The notes beneath the pieces are model-generated. The model was not told the DNA's origin, searched no databases, and saw only the letters and a list, made by a program, of their open reading frames with translations. A program made the position numbers and the translations under genes. 13,209 bases of DNA from positions 1-13,209 of the forward strand of contig JBIJDM010000055.1 of the NCBI GenBank assembly GCA_044344145.1, read 5' to 3'. This stretch comes from JBAXGE01 sp044344145. GTDB lineage: Bacteria; Planctomycetota; Phycisphaerae; WQYP01. This document shows positions 1 to 6,376 of the stretch, one piece after another. How positions within the stretch are numbered: position 1 is the first letter of the stretch; each line of letters opens with the position of its first letter.

Positions 1-1049
1 ATTCCAAGCTGGCTGCGGAAACGCTGAAAGCTCTGGAAAACGTCGCCGGTTTCCAAGGTTTGGTTACCACGCAGAACAAGTCTGTTTCGCCCCTGGTACA
101 GGCCCTCGGTTCGCCCGACCGCACGCTGCGGTTCATGGCGGCCTTTGCGCTGGCCAAAGCCAACCCCGCGCAGGACTTTGCGGGCAGCTTCCGCGTGACT
201 TCGATCCTGTCGGAAGCCGTCAGCCAGACCGGCACGCCGGTGGTGGTGCTGATTGACTCCGATGAACAGAATCGCAACCGCATCTCCGCCATCCTGCGGG
301 CCAACTACACAGTGATTGATGCCCCCGACCTGACCGGGGCCATCGAAAAGAGCCGTAACGTTGCGGCCTTTGATTTGTTGATCGTGCCTGCGGACCTGCA
401 CAGCAAGGTCGTGGGCCTGACCCAGACCGATTACCGCTTCGCCCTGGTGCCCACACTGCTGGCCGCCCCGGCTGCCGACCTTAAGGCGGTGGCATTGGCC
501 ATCGTCAACAAGACCGGTGTGGCCAAGGTGGATGTGGCCGCCGATGAAAAGACCCTGATCGAAGCCATTTCTGAAGTCAAAGCCAGCCAGAAGACCCTGC
601 CGGTGGATGCCGCGGTGGCTTCGGGCTTCGCCTTGGATGCCCTGAAGATTCTGGGCAATCTCAGCAAAGACGGCAGCACCATCTACAAAGTGGATGAAAC
701 CCTGCCGGCCGTGCGGGATGCCCTGAAAGACAAGCGTCCGGAAATCGTCACCGCCGCGGCCATGGTGCTGGGTCGGTTGACCAACAGCGCCGCCCAACAG
801 GCGTTGGCGCAAACGGCCACCGGCACGGACATCGCCGATGCCGCCGTCAAACAGAGCCTCTATGTAGCTCTGGCGGAATCCGCCAAGCTGCTGGGCAACC
901 ACCTCGATGAAGCCACCGTCGGCAAGCTGATCACCGCCGTGAACAGCGAAACCAACGCCGATGTCAAGACCGCCGCCGCTCAGGCGCTGGGGGCCTTGAA
1001 TGTGGTGAACAATCAGGCTTCCACGCTGATTCTCGGCCAGGCCAAGTAA
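1..1049 (+). CDS. HEAT-repeat protein with receiver-like insert, 5' end missing
   Basis: The frame is open from the left edge (first full codon at base 3) to a TAA at 1047-1049, giving 348 visible residues. The TTG at 60 is therefore not the true start. Helical HEAT-type repeats are visible at about 87-170 (LVQALGS then LRFMAAFALAKA), 700-830 (VRDALKD then AAAMVLGRL) and 900-1010 (KLITAVNS then KTAAAQALGALN). Between them, about 235-600 looks like a response-regulator receiver fold: a VVVLIDSDEQNRNRI start, then FDLLIVPADL where the phosphoacceptor strand should be. The acceptor Asp position appears to be Pro, so phosphorylation is unlikely. HEAT repeats usually serve as protein-binding scaffolds; the partner is unknown. 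A strong terminator follows 31 bases after the stop. The family call is fairly sure, the role is not. Confidence 0.82.
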   Translation, partial: SKLAAETLKALENVAGFQGLVTTQNKSVSPLVQALGSPDRTLRFMAAFALAKANPAQDFAGSFRVTSILSEAVSQTGTPVVVLIDSDEQNRNRISAILRANYTVIDAPDLTGAIEKSRNVAAFDLLIVPADLHSKVVGLTQTDYRFALVPTLLAAPAADLKAVALAIVNKTGVAKVDVAADEKTLIEAISEVKASQKTLPVDAAVASGFALDALKILGNLSKDGSTIYKVDETLPAVRDALKDKRPEIVTAAAMVLGRLTNSAAQQALAQTATGTDIADAAVKQSLYVALAESAKLLGNHLDEATVGKLITAVNSETNADVKTAAAQALGALNVVNNQASTLILGQAK

Positions 1050-1079
1050 ACGCTTACGCTAAATCTTAAAAACCCCACG

Positions 1080-1107
1080 AGCCCGCCACCCGGCGGGCTT
1101 TTTCTTT
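1080..1107 (+). terminator. Rho-independent terminator, probably bidirectional
   Basis: A perfect 8-bp stem, AGCCCGCC (1080-1087) with GGCGGGCT (1092-1099), encloses a 4-base loop and runs directly into TTTTTCTTT. It ends the HEAT-repeat gene. On the minus strand the same hairpin is followed, after a short GC-rich gap, by TTTTT (complement of 1069-1073), so it may also stop transcripts of the convergent lipoprotein gene, whose stop is at 1168. Confidence 0.9.
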
Positions 1108-1167
1108 GCGCCGGATGGTTTACGCTTTAGCTAAAATATTTATTGGCCGCACGTTACCCCAACCGGA

Positions 1168-2265
1168 TCACGGCGTCAGCGCCCACACTTTAAGTTTGCC
1201 TCTACCCACTGATACCACATGCGAGGAATCCGGCGAAAAACCGACGATATTAACGGCACATCCCCCGCCATCGGAATGACTTATGGATCGGACCTTACCC
1301 CCATGGGCTAAGTCCCAAAGGTATACCTCACCCTTAGGCCCCGTACCTGCGGCCAGCCATTTACCATCGTTACTTCGTGCAAACGCAGTAATCCGTGCAG
1401 CATTTTCCTCTTTACCGGACATTGTGGCCATGTAACTGGCCATAATCGCGCCATCCTTACGGCTCATCTGCGTCACGGCTTCGCCCCCCGTGTCTACGGC
1501 ATACACCGACTCACCATCGGGGGTAAATTGCACGATCCCTGTAGTAACAACACCAGCGGGACGAATTTTCCAAAGGATCTTCTCTGTCTGGCCATCAACC
1601 ATCATCACTCCACCGCCCCAACCTCCAATCGCGATATACCGACCATCATCTGTAATGGCAATTTCACGTATCGATCCATCTGCACTGCCCAGTAGCTGGC
1701 AAACCCACTTTAGCTCCTGTTTGGCCACATCCAAAACCCCCACCCATCTGCGATCGTGTTGGAATTCATAACCTAGTGCATACGGACCATCCTCTTTGAG
1801 CAATGCAATATACTGCCCATTCCGACTCGCCCCGGCATGAGTAATGTCCCAACCTGTCGGAGTCTCCCATTCCTTGAGAATTTTACCATCAACCATAGAC
1901 ATCAAGGCATATGGCCACGGCCCCGTTTTTTGGTCTGGGCAAATCCCACAGAAATCACCTGCCGCAGGAATCACTTCCGAACCTTGGGGCACCTTGGTGA
2001 CATTAGCTTCGTAGATCGTGTTACCTTTCCACTTCCAAACCACCAAGATACTTGGATCACGTCCCCATTGTTCAAGTAAAGCATAAATCGAATCCTCGCT
2101 ATTGCCCCACTCGCCGAGAATTCCCTGCTGTCCCGTCCAAGTTTCCACCTGTTTCGGCTTGGCCGGTGAGCCAGATGTGCCCGGCGGAGTCGGCCCTTTG
2201 CACGCGACAACCAGCCCCAGCATCAACAGAATAGCCCACGTTGTAATGACTGCGCCCATTCTCAT
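1168..2265 (-). CDS. WD40-like beta-propeller lipoprotein
   Basis: The chosen start at 2265 gives 365 residues beginning MRMGAVITTWAILLMLG, a classical lipoprotein signal peptide with lipobox V19-V20-A21-C22. The mature protein should be lipid-anchored outside the cytoplasmic membrane. A longer open frame to 2475 exists, but its extra 70 codons read through the intergenic hairpin repeat and precede the signal peptide, so I reject it. After a Pro/Gly/Lys spacer (24-39), propeller blades of the WD40/YVTN kind are visible at about 141-189, 198-236, 241-282, 291-331 and 337-364. Examples are IAITDDGRYIAIGG, VQFTPDGESVYAVD, FARSNDGKWLAAGT with VYLWDLA, and VGFSPDSSHVVSVG with LKVWAL. A CxxC pair (C106, C109) lies before the blades. 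The start has only a weak AAGG upstream. Base composition is less GC-rich than the flanking genes. The ligand is unknown; propellers of this kind usually bind proteins. Confidence 0.83.
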   Translation of the reverse strand: MRMGAVITTWAILLMLGLVVACKGPTPPGTSGSPAKPKQVETWTGQQGILGEWGNSEDSIYALLEQWGRDPSILVVWKWKGNTIYEANVTKVPQGSEVIPAAGDFCGICPDQKTGPWPYALMSMVDGKILKEWETPTGWDITHAGASRNGQYIALLKEDGPYALGYEFQHDRRWVGVLDVAKQELKWVCQLLGSADGSIREIAITDDGRYIAIGGWGGGVMMVDGQTEKILWKIRPAGVVTTGIVQFTPDGESVYAVDTGGEAVTQMSRKDGAIMASYMATMSGKEENAARITAFARSNDGKWLAAGTGPKGEVYLWDLAHGGKVRSISHSDGGGCAVNIVGFSPDSSHVVSVGRGKLKVWALTP

Positions 2266-2290
2266 ACCACAACGCCTTTTTTGTAGGGAT

Positions 2291-2304
2291 ATTGTCACGA
2301 CAAT
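2291..2304. promoter_or_regulatory. Short palindrome upstream of the lipoprotein gene
   Basis: ATTGTC-AC-GACAAT is a perfect 6-bp inverted repeat with a 2-base centre, lying 25 bases upstream of the lipoprotein ATG (2265, minus strand). A CATAAT hexamer overlaps its far side on the minus strand and could act as a -10, but I see no matching -35. It could be an operator or chance; nothing else supports a regulator here. Confidence 0.25.
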
Positions 2305-2373
2305 TATGCGCCAGTGTACACAGTCATACCATGCGTGGCAAATCATTCGCTGCAGGCGCCGGTGCATGGTCTT

Positions 2374-2470
2374 AATGCCGGAGGCATTACAGCTGGTAGC
2401 CGGTGGTTGGAGCGCAGCGCAAACCACCGGTGATGGCACGTTAAACTCCCGCCATCCCGGCAGGGATGGC
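2374..2470 (+). repeat. Three-hairpin REP-like repeat, copy A
   Basis: Three successive hairpins are visible. Stem 1 is AATGCC (2374-2379) with GGCATT (2383-2388). Stem 2 is CCGGTGGTT (2400-2408) with AACCACCGG (2422-2430), around a 13-base loop. Stem 3 is GCCATCCC (2451-2458) with GGGATGGC (2463-2470), around loop GGCA. The tetranucleotide GTAG (2396-2399) sits directly at the 5' foot of stem 2, as in REP elements mobilised by RAYT (TnpA-REP, Y1 tyrosine) transposases. The second copy at 2542-2637 is inverted and keeps the same order. The GTAG link to REP is my inference; no transposase lies in the window. Confidence 0.75.
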
Positions 2471-2541
2471 AGCAAATACGTGATGATATATGGAAACCCT
2501 CGCTCCCAACGGAACGGATTACATTAATGTCAACCATTTCT

Positions 2542-2637
2542 GGCACCCCTGCCGGGGTGCCCATAGCACGTCGTTCGGTTCCGGTGGTTTTCACTTCGTT
2601 GCAACCACCGGCTACCCGCTGCCATGCCTTCGGCATG
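2542..2637 (-). repeat. Three-hairpin REP-like repeat, copy B (inverted)
   Basis: Read on the minus strand, this copy has the same three stems in the same order as copy A. Stem 1 pairs 2632-2637 with 2623-2628 (CATGCC/GGCATG). Stem 2 pairs 2603-2611 with 2581-2589 (CCGGTGGTT/AACCACCGG). Stem 3 pairs 2554-2561 with 2542-2549 (GGCACCCC/GGGGTGCC). GTAG lies at the foot of stem 2 (complement of 2612-2615). The spacer between stems 1 and 2 is 11 bases in both copies; the spacer between stems 2 and 3 is 19 bases here and 20 in copy A. Stem 3 again has loop GGCA. The loop of stem 2 differs in sequence but keeps its 13-base length. Together with copy A it forms a BIME-like inverted pair of about 264 bases with the GTAG feet outward. 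Confidence 0.75.
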
Positions 2638-2696
2638 AAAACCCAAACCAACCCCGGGGTATCAAAAACTCCCTGGACGTCACACCCCCCCCAACG

Positions 2697-2728
2697 AAAA
2701 AAGGCCCAAGTCGCGCGACTCGGGCCTT
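2697..2728 (-). terminator. Rho-independent terminator of cysK
   Basis: On the minus strand, AAGGCCC (complement of 2722-2728) pairs with GGGCCTT (complement of 2701-2707). An inner palindrome AGTCGCGCGACT (2709-2720) extends the stem past one mismatch. The hairpin is followed by six T residues (complement of 2697-2702). It begins about 30 bases after the cysK stop and also insulates cysK from the repeat region. Confidence 0.88.
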
Positions 2729-2758
2729 CATTGCTATTGGTTATATTCGGGAACAGAA

Positions 2759-3712
2759 TTACTGTTCCAACCCTTCAAACATCGCCGTGCTGATGTAGCG
2801 TTCGCCGGTGGAGCACATCACCGTCACGATGGTCTTACCCTTGAACTCGGGCCGCTGGGCCACCTGCAACGCCGCGAACAGATTCGCGCCGGAACTGATG
2901 CCCGCGAGAATACCTTCTTCGCTGGCCAGCAGCCGCGCCGTCTTGATGGCGTCTTCATCGGATACCGTTATCACTTCATCCACCAACGGCAGGTCCAGAT
3001 TCTTGGGCACAAAGCCCGCGCCCGTTCCCTGAATCTTGTGCCGACCGGGTTTCACCGGTTCGCCGTTGCGGGTCTGGGTAATCACCGGCGAGGCGGACGG
3101 TTCCACCGCGATGGCCTTGAAATTAGGATTGCGCTGCTTGATCACTCGGGCCACACCCGAGATCGTTCCACCGGTCCCGACGGCGGAAATAATCGCATCC
3201 ACCTTACCGTCGGTATCGCGCCAAATTTCTTCGGCCGTGGTGCGGGCATGCGCTTCGGGATTGGCCGGATTATCGAACTGCGAAGCGATGATCGAATTGG
3301 GTTCCGCCGCATGCAACTCATTGGCCTTGCGGATCGCGCCCGCCATGCCTTCGGCGGCCGGCGTCAAGACCAGATTCGCGCCCAGAATCCGCAGCAACCG
3401 GCGGCGTTCGATGGACATGCTCTCGGGCATGGTCAGGGTCAGTTTATACCCCTTGGCCGCCGCGACAAACGCCAGCGCGATGCCGGTGTTGCCCGAGGTG
3501 GCTTCGATAATATGCGTATCTTTGTTGATCTTGCCAGCCTTTTCGGCCGCGTTAATCATGGCCGCGCCAATACGATCCTTCACACTCCCGAGGGGGTTGA
3601 AGTACTCGCACTTGGCCAAGACCGTTGCCCCACCCGCGGGGGCCAGTTTGTTGATCCGCACGAGCGGCGTGTTCCCGATGGTCTCGATGATACTGTTGTA
3701 AATTCCAGCCAT
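2759..3712 (-). CDS. cysK: Cysteine synthase A (O-acetylserine sulfhydrylase)
   Basis: This is a PLP enzyme that makes L-cysteine from O-acetylserine and sulfide in the cytoplasm. The start at 3712 gives 317 residues, the usual CysK length, and is preceded by TAGGAG seven bases upstream; the 29 codons of in-frame extension to 3799 cover the promoter and are rejected. Family motifs are all intact: IGNTPLVR (12-19), PLP-binding lysine K45 in NPLGSVKDR, the substrate loop EATSGNTG (70-77), the phosphate-binding GTGGT (179-183) and GISSGAN with S274 (271-277). MPESMSIERR (95-104) is typical of O-acetylserine sulfhydrylases, although CysM or a cystathionine beta-synthase-like role cannot be fully excluded. 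It is a single-gene unit with its own promoter and terminator, divergent from yifB. No serine acetyltransferase gene is nearby. Confidence 0.95.
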   Translation of the reverse strand: MAGIYNSIIETIGNTPLVRINKLAPAGGATVLAKCEYFNPLGSVKDRIGAAMINAAEKAGKINKDTHIIEATSGNTGIALAFVAAAKGYKLTLTMPESMSIERRRLLRILGANLVLTPAAEGMAGAIRKANELHAAEPNSIIASQFDNPANPEAHARTTAEEIWRDTDGKVDAIISAVGTGGTISGVARVIKQRNPNFKAIAVEPSASPVITQTRNGEPVKPGRHKIQGTGAGFVPKNLDLPLVDEVITVSDEDAIKTARLLASEEGILAGISSGANLFAALQVAQRPEFKGKTIVTVMCSTGERYISTAMFEGLEQ

Positions 3713-3737
3713 TTGCAATCTCCTACAAAAGATATAT

Positions 3738-3754
3738 GCCATATAGGATATGGC
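3738..3754. promoter_or_regulatory. Candidate operator over the cysK -10
   Basis: A perfect inverted repeat, GCCATAT-AGG-ATATGGC, overlaps the proposed cysK -10 hexamer (3745-3750). Its position fits a repressor site controlling cysK, for example by a sulfur- or cysteine-responsive Rrf2-type regulator. The regulator's identity is inference from position only; no regulator gene is in the window. Confidence 0.45.
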
Positions 3755-3772
3755 GCCATCACAATTTGTCAA
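3745..3772 (-). promoter_or_regulatory. cysK promoter (sigma-70 type)
   Basis: On the minus strand a perfect TTGACA (complement of 3767-3772) is followed, after 16 bases, by TATCCT (complement of 3745-3750), which matches four of six -10 positions. This leaves a leader of roughly 25 bases before the cysK ATG, containing the strong TAGGAG ribosome-binding site. Confidence 0.6.
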
Positions 3773-3814
3773 GTGGCCCCAAAAATATTTTACGACCAAA
3801 CTGTCCGCTGCACC

Positions 3815-3842
3815 TTGACACCCACTAAATACCGCTTAGTCT
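3815..3842 (+). promoter_or_regulatory. Possible yifB promoter
   Basis: TTGACA (3815-3820) lies 16 bases before TAGTCT (3837-3842), a poor -10 (three of six). The placement, about 25 bases upstream of the yifB ATG, is right for a promoter of the yifB-phzF-sufu unit. The -35 is perfect but the -10 is weak, so this is tentative. Confidence 0.4.
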
Positions 3843-3867
3843 GTGTTTACTTCATGAGGAACAATCT

Positions 3868-5418
3868 ATGTTGGCGAAAGTTCACAGTTACGTACTTCAG
3901 GGCATTGACGCGATTACCTGCGAAGTCGAAGTGGACGTCATGCGCGGCACCGGCGGATCACTCGACGGGCCCATCAAGCCTGTCATTGTGGGCCTGCCCA
4001 ACGCCGCCGTGAAAGAATCCATGGACCGGCTGCGTAGTGCCCTGTTCAACTCCGGCTATAGCTTCCCCGATGACAAGGTGGTGGTCAACCTCGCACCGGC
4101 GGATATTCGCAAAGAAGGCGCGGCCCTGGAGCTGCCCATCGCCACCGGATTACTGTATGCCAGCAAGCGGATAAAAACCGATCTGCACCGCAAATTTTTA
4201 ATTGCCGGCGAATTGGCGCTGGATGGCTCGGTGCGCCCGATCAAAGGCGTCCTGTCGCTGGCCATGCTGGCGAAAGAAATGGGCCGCAAGGGCGTGCTGG
4301 TACCGCCGGAGAATGCCGCCGAAGCTGCGGTGGTGCCCGGCGTGGAAGTGTATGCCATTGACTCTATCGCCACGCTGGTGGGCTTTCTCAATGGCGATCT
4401 GGCGCTGGAACCGGAAGTCCCGCGCCATGACGACCACGCCGTGGGCATGAATGCCTACGACATTGATTTTGCCGATGTCCGCGGTCAGGAACTGGCCAAA
4501 CGCGCTCTGACCATCGCGGCCGCCGGCGGACACAATATGTTATTACTCGGCCCGCCGGGTGCGGGCAAGACCATGCTGTGCACGCGGCTGCCAACCATCC
4601 TGCCCCCACTCACCCGGCAGGAGGCGTTGGAAACCACGCGGATCTATTCCGCCGCAGGCTTGGTGCCCAGAGGGCAGAGTTTACTCACCCAGCGCCCCGT
4701 GCGCATGCCCCACCACAGTGCTTCCGGCCCGGCCCTGATCGGCGGCGGCACCATTCCCAAGCCGGGCGAATGTTCGCTGGCCCATCATGGCGTGTTATTT
4801 TTGGATGAACTGCCGGAATTCTCCCGGCATGTGCTGGAGATGCTGCGCCAGCCGTTGGAAGGCGGCGAAGTGGTGATTGCCCGCGCCCATTCCAGCGTGA
4901 TGTTCCCCGCCCGGTTCATGCTGGTGGCGGCCATGAACCCCAGCGCCGGCGGCCACGGCAGTGTGGACCCGCGCAACGCCCGCGCCAGCGAAGTGGCCGC
5001 GGTGGACCGCTATATCAACCGCCTCTCCGGCCCCCTGCTGGATCGTATTGACATCCATCTGGAAGTGCCCGCGGTAACCTATCGCGACCTGACCAGCAAG
5101 GCCAAAGGCACCGATTCCGCCACCATGCGGCAACGGGTACTGGACGCCCGCACCCGGCAAAATGAACGCTTTGGCAAACAAAGTACCATGACCAATGCCT
5201 CGATGCGTAGCAATGACCTCGGCTTGCATGTAAAATTAGATGAGCCGTGTTTGCTCTTGATGAAGCAGGCCATGGAAGAACTGGGTCTGAGTGCCCGGGC
5301 TTTCGACAAGGTCCGGCGCGTGGCGCGAACCATCGCCGACCTGGACAATTCCGCCCAAGTGCAGGCACAACACATCAGCGAGGCGATACAATACCGTTTG
5401 TTGGATCGCCGTATGTAA
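3868..5418 (+). CDS. yifB: YifB/ComM-family Mg-chelatase-like AAA+ ATPase
   Basis: The 516-residue protein has the full architecture of the YifB/ComM family. An N-terminal ChlI-like domain (about 20-140) includes the VGLPNAAVKESMDRLRSAL stretch and NLAPADIRKEGAALELPIA. The AAA+ module has Walker A GPPGAGKT (228-235), Walker B VLFLDE (309-314) and an LLDRIDIHLEVP segment (about 390-401). The C-terminal Mg-chelatase domain ends near LGLSARAFDKVRRVARTIADL. In Haemophilus and Vibrio, ComM is a hexameric helicase that promotes branch migration during natural transformation; in most other bacteria the role is inferred. The ATG at 3868 has GAGGA seven bases upstream. It is the first gene of a likely three-gene unit, with 61 bases to phzF. 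Despite the family name it is not expected to work in chlorophyll synthesis. Confidence 0.93.
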   Translation: MLAKVHSYVLQGIDAITCEVEVDVMRGTGGSLDGPIKPVIVGLPNAAVKESMDRLRSALFNSGYSFPDDKVVVNLAPADIRKEGAALELPIATGLLYASKRIKTDLHRKFLIAGELALDGSVRPIKGVLSLAMLAKEMGRKGVLVPPENAAEAAVVPGVEVYAIDSIATLVGFLNGDLALEPEVPRHDDHAVGMNAYDIDFADVRGQELAKRALTIAAAGGHNMLLLGPPGAGKTMLCTRLPTILPPLTRQEALETTRIYSAAGLVPRGQSLLTQRPVRMPHHSASGPALIGGGTIPKPGECSLAHHGVLFLDELPEFSRHVLEMLRQPLEGGEVVIARAHSSVMFPARFMLVAAMNPSAGGHGSVDPRNARASEVAAVDRYINRLSGPLLDRIDIHLEVPAVTYRDLTSKAKGTDSATMRQRVLDARTRQNERFGKQSTMTNASMRSNDLGLHVKLDEPCLLLMKQAMEELGLSARAFDKVRRVARTIADLDNSAQVQAQHISEAIQYRLLDRRM

Positions 5419-5479
5419 ATGTAGTGGATGGCCCCGGGACTGCGATAACGCCGTCCGCGCCGTTTGTCAAAAGGTATGA

Positions 5480-6376
5480 ATGACCATGATTAAGCATCTG
5501 CCGTTTTACATCGTGCATGCGTTTGTGGGTCAGGATTTACGCGGCAATCCCGCCGGCGTATGCGTGCTGGATCATTGGCCCGCCGACAGCCTGCTGATGT
5601 ATATCGCCGCCGAAAACCAGTTGCCCGAAACCACGTTTATCGTGCGCCATGGCGAGGACTTTGACATCCGCTGGTTCACCCCGATTGCGGAAGTGGATTT
5701 GTGTGGTCATGGCACCCTCGCCGCTGCGTGGGTGGTGTTCCATCATCTGGAAATGCTCGCCACCGAGATCACCTTCAAAACCATGCAGGCCGGAGAACTG
5801 AAAGCCACCCGCAAGGGCGAAATGATATGTCTGGACTTCCCCATCCGCGAGCCGGTACCGGAACTGGAAGAGGAAGTGCTGGCCGATCTTAAAAATGTCA
5901 TCGGCATCCAACCGGTGCAGACGGTCCGCAACCGCGATCTGATTGCCGTGCTGAAAACCGCGCAGGATGTCATCAACGTCAAACCAAATCTGGTCAAGAT
6001 GCTGGAACTGCCATGCATTGCCGTGGTGGTGACCGCGCCGGGGGGAGATCGCTGTGACTTCGTGTCCCGGTTCTTCGCCCCGTCCAAGGGTCTGGACGAA
6101 GACCATGTGACCGGCAGCGCCCATTGCACGCTGGTCCCCTATTGGTCCCAGCGCTTGAAAAAGAATGATCTGCACGCCATTCAGGTCTCCCCGCGCGGCG
6201 GTGAACTATTCTGCAGCATCGGCAGCGACCGGGTGTTACTCACCGGCCGGACGCGCAGTTACCTGAAAGGCGAGTTGCATGTATGCTGGCAGGAACGCGA
6301 GGCCCCCTTGGCCACGCACACCCGCGCGGCGTCGCATCACCAATCCAGCAAAGCCCCCCATGCCAATGGCCATTGA
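5480..6376 (+). CDS. PhzF-family isomerase/epimerase
   Basis: The 298-residue protein belongs to the PhzF family (diaminopimelate-epimerase-like fold), whose members include the phenazine enzyme PhzF and many uncharacterised isomerases. Visible family motifs are GNPAGV (22-27), QLPETTFI with the likely catalytic Glu E50 (47-54), the pocket motif DLCGHGTLAAAWV (73-85) and the second glycine-rich loop EDHVTGSAHCTLVPYW (207-222). The fold normally ends near YLKGELHV (261-268). The remaining 30 residues, rich in His, Ala and Arg, look like an unconserved tail that overlaps the next gene. AAAAGG lies five bases before the ATG at 5480; a second ATG at 5486 is possible. No other phenazine genes are present, so the substrate is unknown and a symbol is not justified. 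Confidence 0.9.
   Translation: MTMIKHLPFYIVHAFVGQDLRGNPAGVCVLDHWPADSLLMYIAAENQLPETTFIVRHGEDFDIRWFTPIAEVDLCGHGTLAAAWVVFHHLEMLATEITFKTMQAGELKATRKGEMICLDFPIREPVPELEEEVLADLKNVIGIQPVQTVRNRDLIAVLKTAQDVINVKPNLVKMLELPCIAVVVTAPGGDRCDFVSRFFAPSKGLDEDHVTGSAHCTLVPYWSQRLKKNDLHAIQVSPRGGELFCSIGSDRVLLTGRTRSYLKGELHVCWQEREAPLATHTRAASHHQSSKAPHANGH

Larger units (their letters stand above)
2266..2758. other. Non-coding intergenic stretch carrying structured repeats
   Basis: About 490 bases separate the lipoprotein start from the cysK stop. Several short frames cross the stretch on both strands, but they translate the hairpin repeats and none has a ribosome-binding site or a recognisable domain. Contents from left to right: the lipoprotein leader with the 2291-2304 palindrome, a three-stem repeat (2374-2470), a 71-base spacer, an inverted second copy (2542-2637), a perfect palindrome ACCCCGGGGT (2651-2660) and the cysK terminator (2697-2728). 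A weak 7-bp inverted pair, ACCATGC (2328-2334) with GCATGGT (2364-2370), flanks the first copy on its left. Confidence 0.7.

Noticed and set aside
2102..2527. Plus-strand open frame of 141 codons over the repeat region
   Set aside because: It overlaps the lipoprotein start antisense and reads through hairpin repeat copy A; there is no ribosome-binding site or recognisable domain.
2374..2637. CRISPR array
   Set aside because: There are only two copies, they are inverted relative to each other, each is about 97 bases with internal hairpins, and there are no regular spacers or cas genes.
2374..2637. Complete insertion sequence or MITE with terminal inverted repeats and target-site duplication
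   Set aside because: The outer ends pair only as parts of the repeat modules and I found no matching direct repeat at the borders; REP-like organisation fits better.
2343..2651. Minus-strand open frame of 102 codons across both repeat copies
   Set aside because: Its translation follows the repeat stems and has no domain; it is a product of repeat sequence, not a gene.
3868..5418. Magnesium chelatase subunit for bacteriochlorophyll synthesis
   Set aside because: The order ChlI-like N-terminal domain, AAA+, Mg-chelatase C-terminal domain is that of YifB/ComM, and no pigment genes are nearby.
5537..6175. Minus-strand open frame of 212 codons opposite phzF
   Set aside because: phzF carries intact family motifs on the plus strand; the antisense frame has unusual His/Gln/Gly composition and no start signal.
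5480..6376. Phenazine biosynthesis locus
   Set aside because: Only a PhzF-family protein is present; no phzA-E or phzG genes accompany it, and most PhzF-family members are unrelated to phenazines.
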